From contig JAOTON010001583.1 in assembly GCA_034440635.1 (NCBI GenBank), positions 1,426,001 through 1,490,000 on the forward strand: DNA of 64,000 nucleotides. Reading direction: 5' to 3'. The stretch comes from Lepas anatifera (lineage: Eukaryota; Arthropoda; Thecostraca; Lepadidae). A model generated the notes under the pieces. It was not told the DNA's origin. It worked only from the letters and a program-made list of their open reading frames with translations, and made no database searches. Both the position numbers and the translations under genes were made by a program. Shown here piece after piece: positions 1-10,434 of the stretch (its first letter is position 1; every line of letters starts with the position of its first letter).

Positions 1-58
1 TAAACGGCAACTGCACTAACTCCTTTTCTTTGAATTTGACGCTGTAGAAGCCGTCACA
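1..58 (+). repeat. End of the BEL/Pao 5' LTR
   Basis: It is identical to 13870-13927 except at two positions and ends in CACA. No primer-binding site starting with TGG is recognisable immediately after it. Bases 59-259 are the untranslated leader. Confidence 0.85.
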
Positions 59-259
59 GTAAAACTTTACCAGCAGGTATCTTCAGACTAACTGTAGTGT
101 TGTAGTAAAAGGTGAAACTATAACACTGCGACTGTTTCTCCAAGAAGTTGTCAACACCTAGAATTTAATCGCCCTTCTTAGATACCTTAGATTTCATCCT
201 TATAGACTGTATCCCAACTCCTGTAGATCATCGATAAATCCTCTGATCAAACCACCCAG

Positions 260-982
260 ATGGGGAGACAAGTCCAGCTGACCGAAAAGGGTAAAGAATA
301 CCAGAAGGAGATAAAGAGCAAACTCTTTGAGCGGCAGCTGCGGAATGTGAAGAGACTGACTGCTTCAGTTACAATTGAGGATAGAGAAGAACGTATGATT
401 GACCCAGAAGTTGGAAGGCCAGAGCTGGACAGATGGATGCGGGCGTATGTAGAGCTCCGTCAAACTCAGCTGGACCTGCAAGGATTACTCGCACCTGAAG
501 AATTTGAAACTCACGAAGAAGACATGGCTCGCTTTGCTCAAGTGAAGACCTTTGTGCAATCAAAATTAGACGAAATAGAAAAGGAGGAAAGGCTATTACT
601 ACGCAAAGCTCATTCAACATGTTCAGGCAAGTCGAGGGCAAGATCTGGGAGCAGTAAAGCAAGCTCAGCCTCCAGCTCAGTCAGAGATCAGCTCCAGCTC
701 ATGAAGATAAAGGCTGAACATGAAAGAGCCGAAGCAAGAGCAAGATTAGCGGCATTGAAGGACAAGCAGGGTCTTGAAAAGCAGAAGCAGGCATTGGAGG
801 AGCAGACGCAAGACCTGGAAAGAAAGAAACAAGAACTGAAGAGACATGCAGAGGAATTCGACTTGCAGATGCAGCTCAAGATACATGAGGCACAAGAAGC
901 TGCAATGAAGAACATCGAGGAGGAATTGGATGCCCAACCAACCAAGAAAGAGGATGTCAAGCCTGCTGAGGGGGGGCCCTGA
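260..982 (+). pseudogene. BEL/Pao gag, N-terminal part
   Basis: An open frame of 240 codons starts at the first ATG after the leader. The N-terminal half is charged and contains a conserved-looking motif region around residues 40-110. Residues about 120-230 form a long Lys/Glu/Gln/Ala-rich segment with heptad spacing, predicted coiled coil, as in BEL/Pao gag proteins where it supports capsid assembly. The frame ends at a TGA at 980-982, while the rest of gag continues in another frame from about 930, so a frame change separates the two parts. Whether this is programmed or decay cannot be told. Decay is favoured because downstream frames are also broken. Confidence 0.75.
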
Positions 983-2144
983 AACTAGACCTGTTATGGC
1001 ACAAGTCTTGCTACCTGAAGTTTCTTCCTCAGCCATGCCTGATCCGGGGTTGAATGTGCACGCAGGGACTTTCAACCCAGGCAGTGAGGCGAACCGTCTT
1101 GAGCACAAGCAACCGCAGGAGCAGAAGAGAAGTCCCAATAGCATGCTTGAGGGATTATCAGAACTGCTCATAGAACATGGCAAAAGAAGCTACCTGCCAG
1201 CTCTAGAACCTGATATATTTTCAGGTGGTGTGAAAGTGTTCCACATGTGGCTCAAAAGCTTTGAATCTTTCATAGAAAATAGGACGTCGTCACCATCTGA
1301 ACGACTACATTTTCTGAGCAGGTACACAACCGGGGAGGCAAAAGCAGCCATACAAGGATTCTTCATGCTCAGTGATGAAGAAGCCTATGAGAGAGCAAAA
1401 CACAAACTGATAAGGAGGTATGGGAACGAGTTTATAACGACCAGGTCATACCTGGAGGGTATTCATCGTTGGCGACCCATCGAGCAGGGGGATGGGAAGT
1501 CACTCAGAGCCTTTGCTGACTTCCTCAGTAATTGCGAAGCCGCGATGCTCACATGCAGTTCCATGCATGTCCTGAATGATGCATACGAGAACCAGGCGAT
1601 GTTGAGGAAGCTGCCGAATCCAGTGGTGGATCGATGGAAGAGAGTGGTGGATGAGTGGCTCTATGAGCCATCGTTGGCGCATCCACAAATGTACCCACCA
1701 TTCACCACCTTCGTCAGGTTCCTGGAGAGAGAGGCCCGAATCGCTTGTGGTCCCATCGAGGTCTCGACGGACCAGAAGACCAGGGAGGACAAGCGAGAGA
1801 CCAGAAAATCTGCACCCGATTCCAGGACGCGAGCGTTCACCTCCCACACCTCTGTCACGGATCCATCGTCTGACAGAGCCGAAGCCTCTGTGACTGGGCA
1901 AGGAAGTCGACGTCCTAGGTGCTGCCTGTGCTCAGATGACCACTTCATTGAGGATTGCCCGAACTTTCAGGATATGAACCAAGAGGAGCGGCAGAAAATT
2001 GTAATGAAGTATGGGCTATGCAGAGGATGCCTCAGGAGAGGCCATATCAGACGGGAGTGTGGGAACAGACAGCAGTGTACGAAATGTGGACAAATGCACC
2101 ACTCTCTGCTCCATGACGATACGCGGGTTTCGCCCAACCAGTAG
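930..2144 (+). pseudogene. BEL/Pao gag, C-terminal part with zinc knuckles
   Basis: This frame of about 400 codons contains the DUF1759-type gag core (FSGGVKVFHMWLKSFE and following, about residues 95-240) and a cysteine-rich tail with CLCSDDHFIEDC, CRGCLRRGHIRREC and CTKCGQMHH. These are zinc-knuckle modules of the kind that bind the element's RNA. It ends at a TAG (2142-2144), after which the same frame is open again into the protease. That stop therefore sits between gag and pol. Confidence 0.8.
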
Positions 2145-2687
2145 GCTACAAAGACTAGCACAAGTGCGACATCCCTGCGCGTCGCCACATCAGATGACCA
2201 GGAAAGGAAGCTGCCAGGATCGTGTTCACACTCCATGATAGTCCCAGTATTCGTGCAGTACGATGAAGACACTGAACACAAGCAGCTGGTGTATGCCTTT
2301 CTGGACCCTCAGTCCGATGCCTGTTTCGTGACGGATTCCGTTATCAGTGACATCCAGGCCAGGGGAAGGGATGTGCTGCTGGAGTTAAATACCATCACTG
2401 GTAAGTCCCAAGTAAACAGCAAGGTGATCAATAACCTGAAAGTGACGTCGTTGGATGGCAAGGAAACTCTTCAACTCCCCGCTTCTTATTCAAGGAAGCA
2501 TATACCAGCTGACAGAGGTGCAATTCCCCGCAAGGAGTCGGCACAGAACTGGCCACACCTCAAAGACATCGTCGATGAACTGCCACCGTACTTCCCGGAC
2601 GCTGACGTTGGTCTTCTGCTTGGGATCAACTGTGGACGTGCAATCAGGCCGAGAGAGGTCAAGCCAGGTCAGGATGACGACCCATGA
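2145..2687 (+). pseudogene. BEL/Pao aspartic protease region
   Basis: In the same frame as the gag tail, the segment from about 2235 shows the retroviral-type protease active-site block LDPQSDACF (family consensus is D-T/S-Q-S-D). A leucine- and glycine-rich segment with LLLGIN follows. The protease would cut the Gag-Pol polyprotein. A TGA at 2685-2687 closes the frame just before the reverse transcriptase linker, which continues without a frame change. The Pro in place of Thr/Ser after the catalytic Asp is unusual and fits decay. Confidence 0.7.
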
Positions 2688-3530
2688 GCGGTCAAAACAC
2701 TCCTCGGATGGGGAATCGTCGGACTGATTGAGAGTCCCGGACACGTGAACAACAACACGTTCTACAGATACGTCACGGCACATGATGGTTCAAGCAAAAT
2801 ATCGCATTTTGCATTCAGAACCAAGGTCCGAGAAATGACACCCATGCAGGTATGTGAGCTATTCGAGTGTGGCTTTCAGACCAGCAGCGAGGAAAGGGGA
2901 AACTCTATTGAAGATGAGATGTTCCTAAAGAAAATGGACGAGGGAATCCACAAAACAGAGAACGGATACTTCGAAATGCCTCTGCCTGTGAAGGACACTG
3001 CTACCAGACTTCCAAACAACAAGTGCGTTGCAGAGCAGCGACTAACCAGACTCAAGAGGAGGATGCTAAAGGATGAGCAGTATCACCAAGACTACGTCAA
3101 ATTCGTGAATAACATGCTGGAACAAGGATTCGCAGAGGAAGTGGATAGCCGGCTGTCTGGACCTGAGGGCCGTACATGGTACCTTCCTCATCACGGCGTG
3201 TACCACCCGCACAAACCAGGAAAGATAAGAGTCGTTTTCGACTGCAGCAGTGAATACCAGGGAGTGGCGCTGAATGATGTCCTGCTGCAAGGTCCAGATT
3301 TTACTAACAGCTTACCTGGCATCCTATGTCGCTTTCGAAGAGAACCCGTCGCGATATGTTGCGATATCCAGGCAATGTTCAATCAGGTTTCTGTGGATGA
3401 ACACCAGCGGGACTACCTGAGGTTCTTGTGGTGGGACGATGGGAAGCTGGAGCAGCCTCCCAAGGAATACCGAATGACCACTCATCTTTTGGAGCCAAGT
3501 CATCCCCTGCCTGTGCTATGTATGCACTGA
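2688..3530 (+). pseudogene. BEL/Pao reverse transcriptase, N-terminal half
   Basis: The frame continues from the protease and contains the BEL/Pao reverse transcriptase fingers and palm. Visible blocks are WYLPHHGVYHP, KIRVVFDCS (motif with the first substrate-binding residues), ALNDVLLQGPD and CCDIQAMFNQV, whose Asp (DIQAMF) is the first catalytic carboxylate. The true reading leaves this frame near a run of T at 3487-3490; beyond it the protein match is in the frame that starts at 3428. The last codons to 3530 are out-of-frame read-through. Confidence 0.8.
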
Positions 3531-4978
3531 GACGTGTTGCGGATGACTGCAGCAGGGAGATATCAGACTTCATAAAGAAAGAGTTTTATGTTGACGATGG
3601 GCTAGCTTCAGTCGAAGATGAGTCATCAGCGCTAAGTTTGATATACGATGCCAAGGTGGCGTGTGAAGCGCATGGCTTTCACCTTCACAAGTTCGCTTCG
3701 AATAGTGTGCATGTCCAAAACCAAATCTACTTCAATGATACACTGGAAACTGTCAACTTGGAACCATGTACTCTTCAAGATCACCAAACTCTGGGCTTGG
3801 AGTGGATAACGAGTCGTGACGTCCTTTCGATCCGTGTTAGCGGAAAGAAGAAGCCGACACCCAGAAGAGGGATTCTTGCCATTGTGAGTGGTGTATATGA
3901 CCCACTGGGATTTGTGTCCCCGTTCGTGCTTCGTGGGAAGCTTCTGCTCAGAGACCTGTGTCGTAGTGACCTGAGTTGGGATGACCCCATTCCCGAGTAT
4001 GCAGAATCTGAGTGGGATGAGTGGTTCAGGGATATGCCATCGCTGAAAGGAGTCGCAATTCCTCGATGCTTCTGCCCAAAAGGACTGCATAGCGCTCGCA
4101 AGATAGAATTGCACCATTTTTCAGATACCAGTACCGTTGGATATGGCCAGTGTAGTTATATTCGTACCATCGATGACACTGGTGATATCTGCTCTTCGTT
4201 GGTTGTCAGCAAAGGAAAGGTCGCACCAACAAAACCCATCACTATGCCGAGACTGGAGCTGATGGCAGCGACACTCTCCGTTCAAGCCAGTTCGTTTTTA
4301 CGCAAGGAGCTCAACATTCCAGACGCCACCGAGTACTTCTGGACTGATAGTCGTGTAGTGTTGGGATACATTAACAACGAGGCAAGACGGTTCAAAGTAT
4401 TTGTTGCAAACAGAGTTCAACAGATCAGGGAAGCCACGGGTTATCGGGCCTGGAGATATGTGAGCACCGAACAGAACCCCGCCGACTTCGTCGCACGGGG
4501 CCTAAAGGCTTCTGAGCTTCTGAACAATGACATCTGGTGGCACGGTCCTCCCTTTCTGCGAACTACGATGCTGCCAGAGCACGATACTTCGGCACAATTA
4601 GATGATGACGACGCAGAATATAAGTCAAAAATGGTTCTCGCGTCGACTTCAACACAACAGCGTGCTGACCTGCTAGATAGGTTGCAGCGGTTCTCTGAGT
4701 GGCACAGAGCTCAATTAGCTGTGGCTTTATGTAGGAAGTACCTTATGATACTACAAACCAGAGTCCACAACAGGAAGAATCGTACCGCGTTAGTGACTGC
4801 GCCAACTCCCGTGACTGTCAAGGACCTGCAGATGGTAGAGAACGTCATACTGGAAGCGCTTCAACGAAGAGAAGGCATCCGACTAACTAAGACATCCTCT
4901 CAGATTAAGGAAGCAGAGACGGCAAGTGAAGCAAGGAAGCAGAGAACTGTGAAAGTCTTAAAGGCTTGGATCCTGTAA
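3428..4978 (+). pseudogene. BEL/Pao reverse transcriptase C-terminal half and RNase H
   Basis: From about 3490 this frame gives the FGAKSSPACA block and the catalytic YVDD (3597-3608), followed by the connection domain (GFVSPFVLRGK). The RNase H region has HHFSDTSTVGYG, the MPRLELMAA block and FWTDSRVVLGYI. These supply the Asp/Glu residues expected of RNase H, and then EQNPADFVARG. All are family-typical positions for copying RNA into DNA and removing the RNA. The frame ends at a TAA (4976-4978); the integrase goes on in the next frame. Confidence 0.85.
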
Positions 4979-5863
4979 TGAGGGACGGACTCGGCGTCGT
5001 TGGTGGCAGACTGTGCAACAGTGAGATGCCCAAGCGGGAAATGCACCCCGTCATATTACGAAACAAGAGTCACGTCACGTCACTGGTAGTAGAATACCAT
5101 CACAAGCTGATGGGACACGCTGGCCGAGGTATGACGCTAGGAAAGATACGTTCCTCGGGGTACTGGATATTAAACGGAAGAAGAGCTGTGACTCGCCATA
5201 TTCTGAACTGTGTTCCTTGTAAGAGACTTCGTGGTAACACCCACGGCCAGAAAATGGCCGACTTACCTGCGGACAGAGTCCAGCCATCAGGGCCATTTAT
5301 GTGCTCAGCCGTTGACCTGTTCGGCCCCCTGTACGTCAAGGAAAGGCGGAGCGAAGTGAAAAAATGGAGAGTGCTATTTGTATGCCTTTGCTCACGTGCT
5401 ATTCACATCGAGACGGATGGATCTCTCACCGCGGATGCGTTCTTGAACGCTTTTCGCCGATTTGTTTCCCGTCGTGGCCAGGTGAGAGAACTGCGTTCCG
5501 ATCAGGGAACGAACTTCGTAGGTGGCAAGAACGTGCTACAGTCTGCACTGGATGAAATGGATCGATCCGAACTAATCTCTGAACTACGAAGACACGACTG
5601 CGAACTAGTCGAATTCAAGATGAATATTCCTTGTGCCAGTCACATGGGTGGATCATGGGAAAGAATGATCAAATCAGTCAGAGCTGCATTGAATGGTGTG
5701 CTGGAGATTCACGGCCATCAAGTTAGTATGGATGATGAGCTTCTGATAACATTTCTGGCTGAGGCAGAAGCAATAGTCAACAGCCGCCCCCTGACGTATC
5801 TCAGTATGAACGCATCTGAGTCCCGCGACCCTCAACCTCTCTCACCCATGCTCCTACTAACAC
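4966..5863 (+). pseudogene. BEL/Pao integrase, 5' part
   Basis: The zinc-binding domain is visible as HHKLMGHAGRG followed by CVPCKRLRG (H-H-C-C). The catalytic core follows, with Asp at 5314-5316 (VDLFGPL), Asp at 5500-5502 (RSDQGTNF) and Glu at 5659-5661 (GGSWERM). The D,D35E-type triad appears complete. The frame is cut at 5864 by a TTAA-targeted insertion; the displaced continuation is at 7744-7869 and 12972-13197. Integrase joins the DNA copy to the host chromosome. Confidence 0.85.
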
Positions 5864-6716
5864 TTAACACGCGCATTGACGGGGGTCTGAGCCACCTTCG
5901 GATTGACGAGGGGGCGGGTACCCGCCCCCCTAAGATCTCGAGAACCACGGTAGGTAGCAAAAAAACGTTAAACGGTGTTGGGTAGCCCATCCGCTTCTCC
6001 ATCGAAAATATTTGAACCATTTTTTGTCAGGTCACATTTAAGGTCACCAGAGGTCAAAAACATGCCGTCACATGCCGTCATAGGGATAACATGTAAATTA
6101 AGTTTTTCGGCCATTACATCTGAACAAGTAAAGATAGAGCAAAACGACTTGAACTCTATGAATCCTCGCAGCAAGCCGAACCGAATGATATAGATTTGAC
6201 CTTGCTAGGTAAAATCAAAGATTTGACCTGACCTGAGGTCAGGTCAGGGTCAAATTATATAAAATGCATATCATTAGAACCGCAAAGCCAAGGCGAGTCT
6301 AATGAAGCTAAAAAACGCTCTATCACCATTTGTTACTGAGTTATTCAGTAAAAACCATATTTCCCATGTATTACCAATGGAGAGGTCATGCGTCGTACCT
6401 GACCTTAGGTCATCGATATCAAAAATACCGGAACATATTTTAGAGAACTCGGTGAGCCCATTATGTGATATAAGTTTCAATTGGATAAGTTCACCCTGCT
6501 CCGACTTATGCTATCTTAAACTTTTTTTGAGGTCGTGTCACTTGACCTGTACTGGTGACCTGACCTGAGATGACCTATCCTTAAAATTTTCACAGAAGTT
6601 GCAAAAATGATGAGAGAAAAGGTATACCAAGTACGGCAGCTGCGCGCCGCCGTTTTTTTGCTATCTCCGAAAAACCCGAGGGGGCGGGTACCCGCCCCCG
6701 TCAATGCGCGTGTTAA
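5864..6716. mobile_element. TTAA hairpin element, family A, copy 1
   Basis: It is bounded by TTAA on both sides (5864-5867 and 6713-6716) with inverted termini CACGCGCATTGACGGGGG. No transposase frame is present. The body carries many TGACCT/AGGTCA half-sites, including two TGACCT facing two AGGTCA around 6223-6253. GGCGGCGC-type and GGGCGGGTACCCGCCC palindromes lie near the ends. It inserted into the BEL integrase gene. The TTAA target and absence of coding capacity suggest a non-autonomous piggyBac-type element; this assignment is an inference from the target site alone. Confidence 0.85.
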
Positions 6717-7743
6717 CCCGCGCCCCACCGGGGGTCCGGCGCCACCTTCGCCCCACCGGGGGGCCATCGATGGCCCCCCTCTAACTCCGAAAATATGGGC
6801 GTTAGCGCAAATCTGCAAAGTGCAATAGAAAGCTCGCGTGAATTCAGTAAGAAATTACTTCGCATGTTTTAGTGCTCAGGTCAATGGTTTGACCTCCAGA
6901 GGTCAAATTAGGTCAAGATCGGCTATTTTCACTCAAATATGCAATGATTAAGCAAACTGGTCATAACTCTTATGTCATTAGAGCTATTGAGGCCTGGTAA
7001 AGTTCATTTGATAGGAAATTGCCAGTACTTTTTCCGCTATGTGAAACGTAAAGACCTTCCGCCAGTGGTTTGACCTCCAGAGGTCACCTCGTGACCTAAT
7101 ATGACCTGAGGTCACGAAAGGTCACAAAGTGACCTTGCCGTATATCAAATGAAAGCCAGTGACAAGACAAACACGATGGTGTTTGTTTCACCGCTCTAGC
7201 TTAATTAGGTCAAAATTTATTGTCAAAAAACTGTTTTTGACCTTTGGTGACCTTGGATGACCTTGGAAAAGTCAAAGGGTAAATATGACCCCTGGGATCC
7301 GTGAAAGAGTGTCCAACAACCCTGTTCTGAGCAGTCTGAGTATTTTCAATCATTTTTGTGGCTTTTATATCATGAAACAGGTTTTCCCCATGCTTTTCCA
7401 ATGGGAGAGGTCGCCTCGTGACCTGACCTCAGGGCAAGAAATCGAAAAATCCCGGATATACACCTTGTAGACCCTGGAGGGGTCATGAAGTGTAGGAAGT
7501 TTCAAATCGATCGACTTTGAAATGTAGCTCTTACAGAGCTCTAAATTGAAGTGAGGTGACCTTGGTTGACCTCGTCTGGTGACCTGACCTTGGGTGACAT
7601 GGGGTAAAAAATTTCAGGGATGATGGGAAAATGATGCAGTGAGAGGTAGAGCCCTCAACCGCGGTGCTGCGCCACGTCGTTTTTCTGCTATCCCGGAAAA
7701 CCTTAGGGGGCCATCGATGGCCCCCCGGTGGGGCGAGGGTTGA
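6713..7743. mobile_element. TTAA hairpin element, family B
   Basis: It abuts family A copy 1 and shares its TTAA (6713-6716). Its right border is TTGA (7740-7743), one base from TTAA, after which the BEL coding frame resumes in phase. Termini are CCCGCGCCCCACCGGGGG and its near inverse CCGGTGGGGCGAGGG. Both ends carry the palindrome GGGGGCCATCGATGGCCCCC. The body has many AGGTCA/TGACCT motifs (for example 6890-6917, 7070-7135, 7245-7265, 7555-7600). There is no transposase. Confidence 0.8.
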
Positions 7744-7869
7744 GAGTAGTGTAGTTCTGCCACCACCTGGTGCCTTTTGCCGCGAAGACCTCTACTGCCG
7801 TCGACGATGGAGAGCCGTCCAGTTCCTGGCGGACGACTTTTGGAGGCGCTGGAAGGCCGAGTTCCTTCC
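7744..7869 (+). pseudogene. BEL/Pao displaced fragment (C-terminal domain, first part)
   Basis: Forty-two codons with the family-typical blocks [24 protein letters not shown] and KAEFLP match the start of the domain that follows the BEL/Pao integrase (DUF5641). The reading continues in phase from the sequence left of the TTAA insertion. It is cut at 7869 by the Ty3/gypsy element, and the last five bases CTTCC (7865-7869) are the duplicated target. Confidence 0.85.
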
Positions 7870-8236
7870 TGTTAGGACTGCATGTCCGCATACCGCTATA
7901 GCAAATATTGCTAGCTCCGGCGTTATATTTTCTTAGGCAGCAAAATACAAGAAAACAGCACAATGCGAGGGGCGTACTCCGGCTCCGGTATCAATCTCTT
8001 CGGCACCAATTACGGCTGGTACCACGCCACTAACACTCTACTGGTACCGTGTAGTGTCCTCTTCGGCACCTATCCAGGCTGGTGCCACGCCTCCGCACCC
8101 CATCGGCCTCCGACCCAAACTGCCCGGCACGTCCCCGCCCCGCGCCTCGCCAGGCGCGGCGAGGTCAGGTCACACAGCCGCCGGCTATGGGGACGTCACG
8201 GCTAGAGGTGCCAAGCCGCTGTACCGGAACACACCA
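7870..8236 (-). repeat. Ty3/gypsy 3' LTR
   Basis: It pairs with 12600-12966. On the plus strand it begins TGTTAGGACTG and ends GGAACACACCA. Differences from the other LTR, by eye, are near 7902, 8010, 8054, 8062 and 8103. Confidence 0.95.
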
Positions 8237-8256
8237 TCTCCCCCTCCCCGGGGGTC
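8237..8256 (-). promoter_or_regulatory. Polypurine tract of the Ty3/gypsy element
   Basis: On the minus strand the bases next to the 3' LTR form a purine run (GGGGAGGGGGAGA), the usual primer site for plus-strand DNA synthesis. Confidence 0.75.
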
Positions 8257-8274
8257 TTGCACCAGAAGGAAGTC

Positions 8275-10434
8275 TTAGTCATATTGAAGTCGAACTGGTG
8301 AGCGACGACGACGTGTACTTCTCCGCAACTGCGACGAGGGCTGAGGGAGCCGGCTGTCAATATCTCCGTCATTGGAAGCGACTGTCTTGCCCACAGGGGA
8401 TTCGAGCACCGGTACAGGCGTAGGTCGAACAAAACGCCGGTTCCTCCAAAGCACGCGACCACTCGGAAGCTTCACCAAGTAGTCACGATGTCGGCCGATG
8501 CCTACGACAGAGCCGACCCTGTCCCATCGTCTCTTCACCGGGTCCTGCAGACGGACTTCGCATCCAATCTTCAGAGGTGGCAACTTCTGAGCGGAGAGGT
8601 TGTAACGCCGCTGTATCTGCTGTTGACGATGTGATGCACGCGAGTCGCAGGCCTCGGCTTCTTGCTGCCACTCTTTGGAGAACGCACTCCGGTGTGCCGG
8701 CACACATGAACGCATCGGGTGTCCAAAGATGATCTGTGCCGGTGATCGGCCGTCTGCACCAGGAGTGTTTCGCAGCTCCAGAAGGCCACGATACAATCTG
8801 TCATCATCGAGACAACCATTCACGGTTGTCTTAGCCACAAGATTCTTCAGAGTCTTCACGGTAGCTTCGGCGTGCCCATTTGACTGGGCGTAGTAGGGTG
8901 TAGAGAACACGTGTTGCACTCCCCAGCGTTTCAGAAACGCTGCAACGTCACGATTCTTGTACTGTGGTCCACCGTCTGTTCGTAACCGGACCGGGACACC
9001 CATCGTGACAAAAGGTTCCCGAAGTGCCACGATGACCTGTCGACTCGTAGAGTCTCTGCGTGGGAACAGAAATATCACCGGCCAATTGGACAACCGGTCG
9101 ACATAGGCCATGAAGTCTCTTCCAGCGTGAGAGAATATGTCGGATGAGACATCCTCGAAAATCCTCGATGGGACTGCTTCAGTCAGTAACGGCTCACTAG
9201 GGAGGCTCGCTCGACGCTGCTGGCAGAGATCGCAGGAGTTGACGATGTTAGTGATGTCAATGTTTAAGCCTGGCCACCAGACAGTTTGCCGAGCTCGGCG
9301 CTTCGTGCGTTCGATGCCTTGGTGCGAATCATGTAGAGCACCGAGTGTGTCCTTACGGGCTGAGGCTGGGATAATGACACGGCAGCCCTTCAAAATTAGC
9401 CCTTCACATACGGAGAGATCATGCTGGATGTTCCAGAACGAAAGTAAGGCTGGAGGTAGGTGATCCTTGGAGACTGGAAACCCATCAGTTACGGTCTTCA
9501 CTAAAAGTTGATACAGGTCGTCAGCACTGGCCGCCCTCTTCAAGTCCTCCATTCTAGGATCTGGCAGGTGGTACTCTGACGAGACCTCAGCGATGGCGGC
9601 CATGGTTCCCTGCTGGATGTGAAGTTCTACAGAGCGTATCAGAAGTTGATCTTCCGTAGTTGGTTCCTCAACAGGTGCTCGGGAGAGCGCGTCAGGAATG
9701 ACGTGGTCATTCCCCCGCGTCCAAATGGCCGTGAAGTTGTACAGCGTAGTCTTCTCCTTGAGACACTGCAGCCGAAGGTTCTCTAAGACATCTAGAGTGT
9801 AGTCGTTGAGTATCGGCAGCAACGGTCGGTGATCAATCAGCACCTCAAAATGAGGAACAAGACACTGGACAAGACGCCATTTGTCCTTGTGCTGCTGCAG
9901 CAGTGCATATCCAAGGCCCTTGAGCCGTGCTGCGTCTGTTTGGAGCACCGTAGGAAGGTTGGGGTCGAAGTGCGCCAAAACCGGTGGTGAAGTCAAAGCA
10001 GACTTTACAGATTCAAACGCTGTCTGGTGATCTGGAGTCCAGGTGAAGCTGTTGCTGCGCTTGAGCAGTGCTCGAAGTGCGTCAGCAGCTGAGGATATAT
10101 CCGCTGAGAAATCTCCAAGCTGCTGGACGAGGCCCATAAATGACCTCAACTCGGTTATATTGGTGGGCGTCGGAAACTTGCTGATGGCTGCGACTTTTCC
10201 CGGATCAACTTGTCTCCTATCGGCAGAGATTTGGTAGCCGCAGTATGATACCTCCGTCTTGGCACACACGAACTTGTTCTTGTTCAACGTGATGTTGTGC
10301 TTGCGGCAGCGGTCTAGAAGACTTCGCAAGTGGCGCTCGTGGTCCGCGAGGCTCTCGCTGAAGACCAGGATATCATCGACCAGCTTTACGTAGTTACTGA
10401 GTCCCTGCAGAGCAGCATCGCCTCGTCGGCAGTA
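8275..10434 (-). pseudogene. Ty3/gypsy pol: end of reverse transcriptase, RNase H, integrase
   Basis: This frame is in phase with the upstream gag-pro-pol frame and follows a single TAG (10435-10437). Just after the stop come the RT catalytic motif VDD (10372-10380) and the thumb. The RNase H has [14 protein letters not shown] but then passes directly to the [14 protein letters not shown] block near 9860, an in-frame gap compared with family members that removes the usual Glu-containing middle segment. The integrase shows HDSHQG and CDLCQQR (H-H-C-C), then Asp in [17 protein letters not shown] and Glu in NGHAEATV. It ends at 8275 shortly before the polypurine tract. Confidence 0.9.
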
